Below, piece by piece: positions 18,527-26,514 of a stretch of 62,217 nucleotides of DNA; within the stretch, counting starts at the first letter, position 1; every line of letters starts with the position of its first letter. The stretch lies in IMG/VR virus record IMGVR_UViG_3300013307_000006, positions 1-62,217 of that record. One strand, written 5' to 3'. The notes under the pieces were generated by a model, which saw only the letters and a program-made list of their open reading frames with translations, had not been told where the DNA came from and did no database searches. A program made the position numbers and the translations under genes. Source of the DNA: a virus.

Positions 18527-18886
18527 TTACACTACCTCGATCACCGCTTTCTCATCGTCGGGCACTTCTGCAAACATCTGCTCGTGGTACTCATCCGAGA
18601 ACGGGTCCACGTAGTATGCTGGCAAGTGGTGCTGCCACGTCAAGCGTGCGTTGTCGAGCTTGGTCTTCCAGTGCAGAACGTCTTCGTCAGTCCAGTGGTC
18701 GTTCATCCAGCGCTTGGTCCCGGCGATGCTGTTGTACAGTTTCTCGAACTGTGCAATGGTCAGCTTCAACGGATTCAAGCTCGGATACGCCATGTGGAAT
18801 TCGGACAGCGCGTCCCCCCAATCCTGGGCAATCGCTTCTAGCCGATTGGCTAGCCTTGCCGCGACTGCCCTTCCGAAGGGTCTTGC
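18527..18886 (-). CDS. Tail assembly chaperone, T part reached by -1 frameshift
   Basis: This frame is open from 18886 with no own start until ATG 18793 (MAYPSLNPLK, 88 residues). It overlaps the end of the upstream chaperone in the -1 frame, and reads LANRLEAIAQDWGDALSEF immediately after the point of overlap, natural protein sequence that an ATG 18793 start would discard. This is the lambda G/GT arrangement, where a fraction of ribosomes slip to make a G-T fusion that folds the tape measure. Slippage must occur between 18853 and 18886; I do not see a canonical heptamer. Confidence 0.75.
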   Translation of the reverse strand, partial: ARPFGRAVAARLANRLEAIAQDWGDALSEFHMAYPSLNPLKLTIAQFEKLYNSIAGTKRWMNDHWTDEDVLHWKTKLDNARLTWQHHLPAYYVDPFSDEYHEQMFAEVPDDEKAVIEVV

Positions 18887-19452
18887 TCACCGCCTTGCTG
18901 CTGCTCGTCGGTGATGTCCTCTTCCATGCGCGGGGCCATGGGCGTGAGGTCGTACAGGTCCGCAATGTCGAACGCGACCTGGGACAGCTTGGACAGCCCA
19001 TTCTCCGTGAAGACCTTGTGCTGAAGCTGCTTCAGCAGATCGGGGGTCGTCACGTCGTCACCCTTGACCCATTCGACACACCGAAATTTTCGGTCCGGCT
19101 TGCCGTCCTTGCCTTTGCGGGTGTCGATCTTCTCCGTCCGCTTGACGGCGAAGACCCTGGCTTCGGGGAGCTTGGCTCCGATCACTTCCTTTGCCCCCTC
19201 CATCGACTGCACGGCGACCTTGAGGTCCGCGGGCGTCAGCGGATAGGGCGGGTTCATGACGTTGAAGTTGCGGACTTCGTTGTCCGTCATGTCCTTGGTC
19301 TGACCCTGCCGCCAGCGCTCGGCCAGGACGGCACCGTAGCTGATGCCGTCTTCCAAAGTGTAGCGGGGAATCTCCAGGAAATACTTGGGCTTGTTGTCCT
19401 CGCCCAAGATGCCGAGGATGTACGGAGCGCGGACGCTCTGAAGAAAGAACAT
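18850..19452 (-). CDS. Tail assembly chaperone, G part
   Basis: A 200-residue protein beginning MFFLQS at ATG 19452 behind GGGAGG. It lies immediately upstream of the tape-measure gene with an overlapping -1 frame at its 3' end, the hallmark of the tail chaperone pair. The C-terminus is acidic and Gln-rich. An exact repeat A lies in the coding sequence near residue 120-125 (DRKFRCVEW). An inverted repeat B pair lies upstream (19480-19514). Confidence 0.78.
   Translation of the reverse strand: MFFLQSVRAPYILGILGEDNKPKYFLEIPRYTLEDGISYGAVLAERWRQGQTKDMTDNEVRNFNVMNPPYPLTPADLKVAVQSMEGAKEVIGAKLPEARVFAVKRTEKIDTRKGKDGKPDRKFRCVEWVKGDDVTTPDLLKQLQHKVFTENGLSKLSQVAFDIADLYDLTPMAPRMEEDITDEQQQGGEQDPSEGQSRQG
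19080..19094. repeat. Repeat A palindrome, exact, mid-gene
   Basis: Inside the tail chaperone gene, encoding part of RKFR; the clearest exact copy in the middle of a coding region. Confidence 0.9.
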
Positions 19453-19479
19453 TGGATTGCCTCCCAAACGATTCACTCA

Positions 19480-19514
19480 CCCCAGAAAGCGTTACGAGGC
19501 GCTTTCTGGGGAAG
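19480..19514. repeat. Repeat B inverted pair
   Basis: CCCCAGAAAGC (19480-19490) and GCTTTCTGGGG (19501-19511) with a 10-base loop, between the tail gene at 19521 and the chaperone start. Confidence 0.85.
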
Positions 19515-19520
19515 GATGGA

Positions 19521-19955
19521 TTACTTAGCCGGTTGTTCGTTCTCCGCGGGCGTAATGTCCACGTAAAACTCACTGTTGATCCGGCCTTGGTCCAAGCCAA
19601 GCGATTCGGCGGCGTGCCCGGAGATAGTGAATTTCACGCTTCCGCTAGGTGTGGCAGCGTAGAAACGCTTGTTTTCCTCGCTGCCGCTAGTGACAGGAGT
19701 AAACTCCACCGTCCGGGACTTGTCATCGTCGTACAGACCGGCAGTGATCGAGATAAGCTTCATTTTGCAACGTGTGCGATTCATATTCAGTCCCTTTTTA
19801 GCTTCCGCCAAGATGGCGGCAGCGTGTTGTACGATCGTCTCACTGGATGGTGCATCATCCAGTGGCCCTAGAACTAATTCTCGCTGTGTAGTGCCGCAAT
19901 AAATGCACTTTCCGCCGAGACGATCGAATTGATGATGACATGCGGGTGTCTTCAT
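19521..19955 (-). CDS. Zinc-ribbon plus beta-domain protein
   Basis: A 144-residue protein. Residues 1-25 form a small zinc ribbon (CHHQFDRLGGKCIYCG), a module common in phage proteins. The rest, from MNRTRCKMKLISI (residue 57), is a separate beta-rich domain with its own AAGGGA site, so an internal start may give an 88-residue product. It lies between tail tube and tail chaperone genes; role unknown. Confidence 0.65.
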   Translation of the reverse strand: MKTPACHHQFDRLGGKCIYCGTTQRELVLGPLDDAPSSETIVQHAAAILAEAKKGLNMNRTRCKMKLISITAGLYDDDKSRTVEFTPVTSGSEENKRFYAATPSGSVKFTISGHAAESLGLDQGRINSEFYVDITPAENEQPAK

Positions 19956-19979
19956 TGCGGTCCTTGGGAAGGGATTGGA

Positions 19980-20417
19980 CTAGCTCAGCTTCCAGGTCAG
20001 GACGTACAAGCCCTTGGACAGGAAGCGAGCGCCCACGCGGCACGTCGCGTTCACGAGACGATCGACGTAGGCTTCGGTGAAGTTCGTGGAGCAGGACAGG
20101 ACGCAACCGGTGCTAAACGTCGCCACGATCGACGCACCTTGCGGGCAGGGAATGAGCGGGCCGCTGGCCGGACCGCCTTTCTTGCCGATACCGGAAATCT
20201 CACCGACGATCTGGGACCGGCCGGGTTCCTGGTCTGCAACACCTTCGATCGAGAAGGTGTCGGCGGTGGTCATTTCGACCACTTCGCGAATCCGGATCAT
20301 GTCCAGGATCACGTTGTAGTCGATGGTATTGACGCCGTTGTCGATGGTGAAGTGGCACGTCCCGTCCTTGCCGTTGATCGGCTTAGAGGTCGTGTCAACC
20401 AAGGTCGGGCTGGGCAT
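19980..20417 (-). CDS. Probable major tail tube protein
   Basis: A 145-residue beta-rich protein. Size, predicted beta-barrel composition and position after the gp10-like tail completion gene and before the chaperones match siphovirus tail tube subunits. No direct motif can be cited. Start at ATG 20417. Confidence 0.6.
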   Translation of the reverse strand: MPSPTLVDTTSKPINGKDGTCHFTIDNGVNTIDYNVILDMIRIREVVEMTTADTFSIEGVADQEPGRSQIVGEISGIGKKGGPASGPLIPCPQGASIVATFSTGCVLSCSTNFTEAYVDRLVNATCRVGARFLSKGLYVLTWKLS

Positions 20418-20426
20418 GGGTACTCC

Positions 20427-20834
20427 CTAGACAAAAACAGGCTGAGAAAGCGATTCGGCAAACAGCGCCTTGAACTCGTCAAAGTTGTCGAGGATGTCCT
20501 GATAGGACCGTCCCCACCACGGCCGCCCGCCATGGTTCGGGTCTTTGAACTCCAGGAACGCAGCGTGAATCACGTCGGTATAGATGAAGATGTCGATGAT
20601 CCGATCCATGGAAACCGGGTCCGTTGCTTTGACCGATCGCCACAGGGCTCCAGATTCGCGGCGGGGATATTCGCCTTTGACGGAGCGGATCACGGTGCGA
20701 CCGCGGTACTCCACGGGAACGCCGATATTCTCGCGGATTGCCTCGATACGCTTCTCGGCAAAGCGGCGCATGGCGGTCATGCCTGCCTGCTCCAGCTTCG
20801 CCCACGCCGACGCGACGAATGCTTCATTCGCCAC
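20427..20834 (-). CDS. Tail completion protein, HK97 gp10-like
   Basis: A 135-residue protein. The helical N-terminus is followed by RGRTVIRSVKGEYPRRESGALWRSVKA and AAFLEFKDPNHGGRPW, which resembles HK97 gp10-family proteins (S/G-L...V.........HA...EFG). ATG 20834 overlaps the preceding stop. The position in the head-tail connector block supports the call. Confidence 0.68.
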   Translation of the reverse strand: MANEAFVASAWAKLEQAGMTAMRRFAEKRIEAIRENIGVPVEYRGRTVIRSVKGEYPRRESGALWRSVKATDPVSMDRIIDIFIYTDVIHAAFLEFKDPNHGGRPWWGRSYQDILDNFDEFKALFAESLSQPVFV

Positions 20835-21346
20835 TAGCTGGCCTGCTCGCCCGGCTTCACCCCACGCTCGGCAGGCGTGGTCTGGGTGAGGGGCTTGGCC
20901 GCGCCGCCCACCGCACCGCCGATCTGCTTGCTCAGTTCGGGGTCGGGCTCCACGAAGCCGCGAGGCGGCTGCTCCAGCAGGGCGTCGATCTGTTCCTGGG
21001 TGAGGGGTTCGGCCTTGGCCGGCTTGCCTTCCGCGAGGTTCGGCTGCGGATACTCGGACTGGCGCTCCGGAGCTTGTTCCTTGGCCTTGTCGTCCACTTC
21101 GATTTCCGGGAGGTCTTCCTTCCGGACCAGATGGGCACTGCTCGCGCTCATGCGGAGCAAATGGCTCCGGTGGTGGACGCGAACTTTCTTGGCGGTACGG
21201 TCAAAGTGCCCGTGCTTGCCAAGGTGAAGCGCGATCATTTCCGCGGTCACGCCCGGAACGCCCGCCGCGCCGCAGCCGTGGAGTTCCGGCTTGCTGCCCG
21301 GCTTGGCGAGCTTGGGGGTGACTTCCAGAACGAAGGTTTGCTGCAT
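20834..21346 (-). CDS. Head-tail region protein of unknown function
   Basis: A 170-residue protein with a short N-terminal domain and a long, charged, Pro-rich C-terminal half that looks disordered. It lies between two connector proteins. Start ATG 21346, five bases after the previous stop. No family recognised. Confidence 0.65.
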   Translation of the reverse strand: MQQTFVLEVTPKLAKPGSKPELHGCGAAGVPGVTAEMIALHLGKHGHFDRTAKKVRVHHRSHLLRMSASSAHLVRKEDLPEIEVDDKAKEQAPERQSEYPQPNLAEGKPAKAEPLTQEQIDALLEQPPRGFVEPDPELSKQIGGAVGGAAKPLTQTTPAERGVKPGEQAS

Positions 21347-21351
21347 GGTGA

Positions 21352-21927
21352 TTAAGCAGCGCCGTCAAGCGCCGCTTCCTCGATTTCGGTTTGGATGGAA
21401 AGGGTGAGGACGATCTGCCATCGCTTGATCTGGGTCTGATCGTCAACGGTCAAACCGCAGGTGAAGCGAAACGTCACGCCCGTTACCCACTTGAGCCCCA
21501 AGCTCGCTCCGGCCCGCCGGATCACGCGAAGGGTTCGCGTAAGCAGGGGGCCGAAGTCGTCCAAGCGTTCGGTCTGACTCGTGAGGGTGAGCCGGAAGTC
21601 CCAGGTGGCACGCTCAATGTAATTGACCGTGTTGTGGTCCTGGGCCGGCATCTGGAAGTCCTTCCAGGTTGCCGGATTCAGCGGATCGTCCGGGTCCGCG
21701 TATGTCGCCATGACCGCGTTCTCAGTCGCCATGGACGAATTCCCACCTACCGGTCCCTCCAGGATGGCTTGCGGGAAATCTCCATCCCCCTCGATGGCTT
21801 TCTCAGGGTCTTGGGTGCCCTGGATGTCAGCGAAATGGATGAAGTTGATGTCAGCGACCGGCCAATCCTTGTCCTCGCGGAGCAAGGTAACGAGCCGGGT
21901 ATAGACAGTGGTGACTGGATCAATCAT
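21352..21927 (-). CDS. Head-tail connector/tail terminator-like protein
   Basis: A 191-residue alpha/beta protein opening with a helix (VYTRLVTLLRED) and closing with beta strands. This layout, and the position before the gp10-like gene, suggest a tail terminator. No diagnostic residue pattern is visible, so the assignment is by order. Confidence 0.55.
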   Translation of the reverse strand: MIDPVTTVYTRLVTLLREDKDWPVADINFIHFADIQGTQDPEKAIEGDGDFPQAILEGPVGGNSSMATENAVMATYADPDDPLNPATWKDFQMPAQDHNTVNYIERATWDFRLTLTSQTERLDDFGPLLTRTLRVIRRAGASLGLKWVTGVTFRFTCGLTVDDQTQIKRWQIVLTLSIQTEIEEAALDGAA

Positions 21928-21998
21928 GGCTTAATAGGCGGCAGGGACGGTCACGTTAGCAACCATCCCTGCTCACCCTTGTAAGGGAGGACCGCGCC

Positions 21999-22655
21999 TT
22001 ACTTCTCGGTCTTGCGGCCACGGCTCGCGGGCCGGTGGGCGTTGTCCGCTGGCTCGTTCTCCGCGACCTCCGAAACGCCCGTGCCCGGCTTTTCCTCCAG
22101 GTCCACCGGTTCGGCGGCCTTGGGTGCGGCCGGCGTCGGCGGGGGTTCCTGACCGGGAGCCGGAAACATCTTGTCCACCGTGCCACCAAGCGGTTCGGGC
22201 TCGATCGGGGGCTCGTCGTTGGCGTGCAATTCCTTGTCGGTCTTCGGCGGGACCGCAACCTGGACGTTCGGCTGGGACTCGGCGCGCTGGGCGTCGGTCT
22301 GCTGCACGACGGGCACCTGCCCTGGCAGCGGGCCGGGCGCGTGCGGGGTCTGGACCTGGGCCATCTGAGCCGGCGAGCCGTCCGGGTTGACGTACACGGG
22401 CTCGCGCCACCCGCCCGCAACCGGGTGGGCCAGGGCCACGAGCGGCGCGATGTCGGCACCGGGGATGGCAGTCAGCGGGGTCTTGTCGTCCACCAGCACA
22501 CCCCCGCCGTTGCGGAGAATGTGGTTGATGTCGGCGCGGTGGGTTTCGACAAGATGCTGCTCGGAAAGGACCGTCCCTTCCATGTAGGGGCCGATGGTGG
22601 CGTTGGGCGCGACCATGATGCGACGGCCACCCGTCTTCTGGATAATGTCGGACAT
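21999..22655 (-). CDS. Capsid-proximal protein with proline-rich tail
   Basis: A 218-residue protein: a structured first 90 residues, then a Pro/Glu/Ala-rich disordered region ending in a basic stretch (SRGRKTEK). It is the first gene after the major capsid gene, separated by a terminator-like hairpin and a repeat A copy. Start ATG 22655 follows CCGGAG. Role in head completion or decoration is inference. Confidence 0.6.
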   Translation of the reverse strand: MSDIIQKTGGRRIMVAPNATIGPYMEGTVLSEQHLVETHRADINHILRNGGGVLVDDKTPLTAIPGADIAPLVALAHPVAGGWREPVYVNPDGSPAQMAQVQTPHAPGPLPGQVPVVQQTDAQRAESQPNVQVAVPPKTDKELHANDEPPIEPEPLGGTVDKMFPAPGQEPPPTPAAPKAAEPVDLEEKPGTGVSEVAENEPADNAHRPASRGRKTEK

Positions 22656-22673
22656 TGCTTGCTCCGGTAAGAC

Positions 22674-22688
22674 ACCGAAAATTTCGGT
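22674..22688. repeat. Repeat A palindrome, exact
   Basis: Sits downstream of the post-capsid hairpin and 19 bases upstream of ATG 22655. Confidence 0.9.
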
Positions 22689-22709
22689 ATCGCGCGCCTC
22701 GCGAAAACG

Positions 22710-22750
22710 AACGGGGACGGCTGGCGGCGCTACGAACCAGCCGCCCCGTT
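22710..22750 (-). terminator. Terminator-like hairpin after the capsid gene
   Basis: AACGGGG(A)CGGCTGG pairs with CCAGCCG-CCCCGTT, 14 bp with one bulge. On the minus strand it is followed by CGTTTTCG, a short T-run. Confidence 0.6.
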
Positions 22751-22759
22751 CTGCAACGG

Positions 22760-22774
22760 ACTTCCTGGGGAAGG
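22760..22774 (-). repeat. Repeat B variant
   Basis: TTCCTGGGGAAGGA on plus, directly after the capsid stop. Confidence 0.7.
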
Positions 22775-22775
22775 A

Positions 22776-23837
22776 CTACCCGAAGAAGCAGATGATGACC
22801 GCGGACGGGTAGTAGAACGCCGGGCCGCCGTTGTGGCCGCGATGGAATTCGATGTTCGCCGGGGTGCGAACCTCACCGTTGCGACCGTTGGCGCGGTCGA
22901 TCGTGTAGCTGTAGCTGCCCGGCGCGCCGCCCGCGCTGATGTTGCGGGTCATGATGTAGTTGCCGATCGCGACGTTGCCGGGGCGCTGACCGATCAATAC
23001 GCCGACGCCATCGGGGATGAACTTCTGGAACACGCCACCGCGCTTCGGCGGCTTGTTGTAGTACCCGCCGTCGTACACCCGGATGTTGGCGAGGTTCTGC
23101 CCGCCGAAATACCCGTTGGCGTTCACGAGGTTGTTCAGCGTCGCGCCCATGTTGTTGCGACGGCCGCCGAGGTCCAGGTTGTTGGCGTTGTTTAGCATCC
23201 GGTTGGCCGTGACCTGATTCATGTAGATCGTGGCACCGGCACCGAAGTTCACCGACCGACCGGCAGCCGTACCGCGCTGCTGGAGGTTCTGGAGGTCCAG
23301 GATCGGCGTGGCCGTCGCACTGGTGGACCACGGCACCAGCGGCGTGTAACTCTGGAAGCTGTACACGTCCTTGTAACCCACCTGCTGACCATCATCGCCG
23401 TCGATGAGGATTTGCAGGACGCCCGTGGTGAGCAGGGTCCAGATCGAGGACTCGATCCGGTCGTTCTCGCGCTGGATGAGGATGCGGTCCGCTTCCGCGG
23501 CGAGGTCGTTGATGGTGATATTCGTGCTGGGAATATCGAAATTCCCGGCACGAATCATGAGTTCCGTCTCGGTCACGTCGTAGTATTCACCGAAGACACC
23601 CGGCTCATACTCGTACGTGGTCGAGCCGACGCGCTGCACGCGCGTGGGCTTGCCGTCCAGACCGCGAAGGTGCTGGAGCCCGCCGTACACGTCGGCTTGG
23701 GTCCAGCGGACCTTGTAAAATTCGCTGGTCGTGATCGGCATGATTTCCAAGCCGAGGCGACCAGCGCGGTCCTGGACAATCCATTCCGGTTGAATAACCC
23801 GCGTGCGGGTTGCAGTAGTGGGGTAGGTGAACGGCAT
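22776..23837 (-). CDS. Major capsid protein, HK97 fold (lambda E-like)
   Basis: A 353-residue protein. It has the length and secondary structure of lambda E-type major capsid proteins, with an N-arm (TTATRTRVIQPEWIVQD), a central helical spine rich in acidic and Arg residues (AAEADRILIQRENDRIESSIW) and a long beta-rich E-loop/A-domain. It follows the protease/scaffold and decoration genes, the standard order. A hairpin precedes the start and a terminator-like hairpin follows the stop, so it may have its own mRNA ends. Confidence 0.85.
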   Translation of the reverse strand: MPFTYPTTATRTRVIQPEWIVQDRAGRLGLEIMPITTSEFYKVRWTQADVYGGLQHLRGLDGKPTRVQRVGSTTYEYEPGVFGEYYDVTETELMIRAGNFDIPSTNITINDLAAEADRILIQRENDRIESSIWTLLTTGVLQILIDGDDGQQVGYKDVYSFQSYTPLVPWSTSATATPILDLQNLQQRGTAAGRSVNFGAGATIYMNQVTANRMLNNANNLDLGGRRNNMGATLNNLVNANGYFGGQNLANIRVYDGGYYNKPPKRGGVFQKFIPDGVGVLIGQRPGNVAIGNYIMTRNISAGGAPGSYSYTIDRANGRNGEVRTPANIEFHRGHNGGPAFYYPSAVIICFFG

Positions 23838-23866
23838 GGTGCCGACTCCCTGAAAAGGTTACTGAC

Positions 23867-23904
23867 GAAGCGGCGAGTGGTGTTGCCGGGTGCCTCGCCG
23901 CTTC
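23867..23904 (-). terminator. Stem-loop upstream of the capsid gene
   Basis: GAAGCGGCGAG pairs exactly with CTCGCCGCTTC (11 bp, 16-base loop) and overlaps repeat B (CTTCTGGGGAAGG). Weak T-run; it may be an RNA processing or stability element, not a terminator. Confidence 0.5.
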
Positions 23905-23973
23905 TGGGGAAGGCACCGCGTTTTTCAACGTGGTGGGGAACAGCGCCGTGCGTGTTGTGCTGTGGGCCAGGGA

Positions 23974-24714
23974 CTACACGTCCCAGAACCCGTTCGGCAG
24001 GACGATGGCGGTCGGGCGGGTCGCGGAAATGTCCGCGAAGCTACGACCGCTGGCAGCGGTCGTGACCGTCTTCGGGATCGAACCCGTACCGGTGGCGCTG
24101 GGCGTGAGGTTCAGCGCCGTGCCGGTATTGACCGACGTGACGATGAACGTCGTGGTGCCGCTGGGCACGCCGAGGTTGACCAGGATCGGGTTCGCCTTCC
24201 AGGCGGCCGTGAGCCCGGTGACAACGGCCGCCGCGGTGGCGGTCGTGACCGTGAAGCTGATCGAGGTCGGGGCACCGGGGCCACCGGTGTAGGTGATCGT
24301 GTACACGTCGCCGGCCGTCACGGTGGTCGGCGTGAACGTGTCCACTTCACCCGCGACGGGGGTACGAGTCGTCACATCCTGCGGGTTCGCGATGCAATGC
24401 TCGTAGTAGGGCATCGTCATGAAGCCCGACTGACGGATGTTCGCGACGGCGCTGACAGCGGTGCCGATGAAGCAGCGGCCGTTCGCGTCGGTCACGAAGT
24501 CGTACTTGCTGAAGCCCATGAAGGTCTGGGTGCCGTCACCGGCACCGGGGACCATGGGGTAGAGCAGCTTGTCCGCCGTCTTCTGCCCGAGGGACATACC
24601 GGCGGTGAAGGTAGTGCTGGGGGCGAACCGGCCGGCGGACCACACCGCAAGGTGCGGGCTCTGGGCTGGGACGAAGATACGCCCCAGATCATATTGTTCA
24701 ATCGTGTCGATCAT
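23974..24714 (-). CDS. Head decoration protein
   Basis: A 246-residue Thr/Ala/Gly-rich beta protein between the protease/scaffold and the capsid genes, the place of lambda gpD. The first 120 residues look like a decoration domain; residues about 125-215 look like an extra Ig/BIG-like module (DTFTPTTVTAGDVYTITY start). Decoration proteins with added Ig-like domains are known. Start ATG 24714. Confidence 0.7.
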   Translation of the reverse strand: MIDTIEQYDLGRIFVPAQSPHLAVWSAGRFAPSTTFTAGMSLGQKTADKLLYPMVPGAGDGTQTFMGFSKYDFVTDANGRCFIGTAVSAVANIRQSGFMTMPYYEHCIANPQDVTTRTPVAGEVDTFTPTTVTAGDVYTITYTGGPGAPTSISFTVTTATAAAVVTGLTAAWKANPILVNLGVPSGTTTFIVTSVNTGTALNLTPSATGTGSIPKTVTTAASGRSFADISATRPTAIVLPNGFWDV

Positions 24715-24785
24715 TGGGAGGCTCCGTTAAAGACAACGCGGTGAAGTAGCGAAGGGATTGGCTGACCCCTGAATGAACGCGGAAG

Positions 24786-24800
24786 ACCGAAATTTTCGGT
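24786..24800. repeat. Repeat A palindrome, exact
   Basis: In the 93-base gap between protease/scaffold stop and decoration start. Confidence 0.9.
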
Positions 24801-24807
24801 ACGCTGG

Positions 24808-25458
24808 CTAGGCGACCTTGACCTCTGGAAACACGGCGCGGAACTGGTCCGGCGTGTAAGCCGGGAGCCCCTGGCTCGTGCGGAGCTTGTTGGCCGCCTC
24901 GATGGTCATGGGCGTGCCGGTGTTGTCGAACGCGAAGGGCTTATCGCCTTCGCTGCCCGGAATGTCGCGCGGGGCCGGCTGATCCTTGCTGAGGTTCTTC
25001 CCCAGGTCCGTGGGCTTGCCGTCCTCGAAAGCCGCCAAGACCTTCTGATACGGGAAGCTCCCGTCTTCCGCCTTAACGAACATCGCCTCGATCGGCTGGG
25101 CATCGTCGGACAGCAGACCCGTCTTCAGGTCCACGGTGCCGGCGGCGAGGAACGATGCGCACAGGTTCTTGGCTGCGATGGCGGTGAGCCCGCGCTTTTC
25201 CTGGAGCAGTTGGACGCGCTCCACCGCCATGGTGCAACGGCTCCGGAGCAGGTCCGGGTCCATGGCGCTGACGCCGCCCGAGCCACCCTTCGCCTTGGTC
25301 TTGACGGCCTTATCGAGGTCCGCCTTCAGCTTGCCGTTCCGCTTCGCCATGTTCTTGGCAAGGCGGAAGGCGACACGATCCGCGTTGTCGGCGGTGACGG
25401 TCACGTTGTCGCCGGCCATCGCTTGAAGTTCCTCAAGCTGTGCTTCGGTCCAGTCCAT
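24808..25458 (-). CDS. Nested capsid scaffold protein (internal start)
   Basis: An in-frame ATG at 25458 (MDWTEAQLEELQ) has a strong AGGAGT seven bases upstream and lies just after a Pro/Ser linker. The 216-residue product would be the free scaffold, exactly as Nu3 lies within lambda C. The region contains an alternating Lys/Asp helix segment around residues 35-60. Inference from site strength and the lambda precedent. Confidence 0.75.
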   Translation of the reverse strand: MDWTEAQLEELQAMAGDNVTVTADNADRVAFRLAKNMAKRNGKLKADLDKAVKTKAKGGSGGVSAMDPDLLRSRCTMAVERVQLLQEKRGLTAIAAKNLCASFLAAGTVDLKTGLLSDDAQPIEAMFVKAEDGSFPYQKVLAAFEDGKPTDLGKNLSKDQPAPRDIPGSEGDKPFAFDNTGTPMTIEAANKLRTSQGLPAYTPDQFRAVFPEVKVA

Positions 25459-26481
25459 GGTGGGACTCCTGTTACTGGCGGCCGGTGATGGTTTCCCTTC
25501 GCCGGGGCCGCGCTTGGCCGGCTGCGGGTTTTCGTTCATGTGGGCACGGGCATAGTCCCATGCCTCATCCGACGTGCAGACTGCATCGCACAGACCAACC
25601 TTGACCGCCTGCTGGCCGATGTAGACGCGAGCCGTGGCGGCATCGTCAATCTGTGCCTTGCTCATCTTCCGGCCGGACTGCACTTCCGCCTTGAAGACGT
25701 TGGCAAACGAGTCAACGCGGTGCTGGAGTTCTGCCCGTTGTTCGGGCGTGATCTTCCGGCCCGGCGCGCCGATCGCCTTGAACTTGCCACTGTCTAGGAC
25801 GATGGGCTTAACGGAGCCCTTCCGCCCGGCTCCGCTGGCATCCACGAGTTGGGACTTGATACCCAGCGAACCAACTTGAGCAGCCGGCCCACAGGTGAAG
25901 CGAGTACCTTGGGTCGCGACCCACAGGGCAGCGCTGGCGGCCGTATCCTCCGCGTGGACGTAGACGGGCATGACCTTGGCCGTCTTTCGGATCGACGCCG
26001 CCAGTTCAGCCGTACCCTCCAGGGTGCCGCCGGGGCTATCCACGTCGATGAACACGGCATGCGCCTTGCCGTCCGCTTTGAGCGCCCGAGCTTGACGCAG
26101 GGCGTCACGCATACGCATCGTGGAACTGCCCCCCAGGACCGCCGACATCGACGTGTCGAACTTGGTCATGGGTCCGTTGATGGACAGTCGCACGATGCCA
26201 TCCTGGAGCGTGAACGGCTGACGGCTCATGGATGCCGCGATACTGGCGCTCTTAGCCTGGGTCTGCCGAAGCTCCCCGCTCGTGAGGATCGCCCACCCGG
26301 TATCCCGCCATTGCTCTAGGACGTTGGCCGCCACGAGCCAATCCCCGTACACGGTGTCCATGCGGCAGCCCGTGATCGGATGGTGCTTGGCTTCGCGGCG
26401 CTCGTGCCGGCCTTTGACCTTGGTCTTGGCCGTCTTGCCATGAATAACCTTGCCGCGCTTGGTGAAGTAGACGAAGGGCAT
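24808..26481 (-). CDS. S49-family prohead protease with C-terminal scaffold domain
   Basis: A 557-residue protein. The N-terminal SppA/ClpP-fold domain shows FIDVDSPGGTLEGTAEL (about residues 143-159) and the probable nucleophile region EDTAASAALWVATQG near 180. The C-terminal 216 residues are charged and helical, as expected for a scaffold. It would mature the prohead from inside. Between portal and decoration/capsid genes, as in lambda C. Start ATG 26481 follows repeat B and CGGAG. Confidence 0.88.
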   Translation of the reverse strand: MPFVYFTKRGKVIHGKTAKTKVKGRHERREAKHHPITGCRMDTVYGDWLVAANVLEQWRDTGWAILTSGELRQTQAKSASIAASMSRQPFTLQDGIVRLSINGPMTKFDTSMSAVLGGSSTMRMRDALRQARALKADGKAHAVFIDVDSPGGTLEGTAELAASIRKTAKVMPVYVHAEDTAASAALWVATQGTRFTCGPAAQVGSLGIKSQLVDASGAGRKGSVKPIVLDSGKFKAIGAPGRKITPEQRAELQHRVDSFANVFKAEVQSGRKMSKAQIDDAATARVYIGQQAVKVGLCDAVCTSDEAWDYARAHMNENPQPAKRGPGEGKPSPAASNRSPTMDWTEAQLEELQAMAGDNVTVTADNADRVAFRLAKNMAKRNGKLKADLDKAVKTKAKGGSGGVSAMDPDLLRSRCTMAVERVQLLQEKRGLTAIAAKNLCASFLAAGTVDLKTGLLSDDAQPIEAMFVKAEDGSFPYQKVLAAFEDGKPTDLGKNLSKDQPAPRDIPGSEGDKPFAFDNTGTPMTIEAANKLRTSQGLPAYTPDQFRAVFPEVKVA

Positions 26482-26491
26482 GTCCGGACTC

Positions 26492-26508
26492 CGTTTTCTG
26501 GGGGAGGG
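26492..26508 (-). repeat. Repeat B variant
   Basis: GACCCTCCCCCAGAAAA on the minus strand, between portal stop and protease start. Confidence 0.8.
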
Positions 26509-26514
26509 TCAGGG

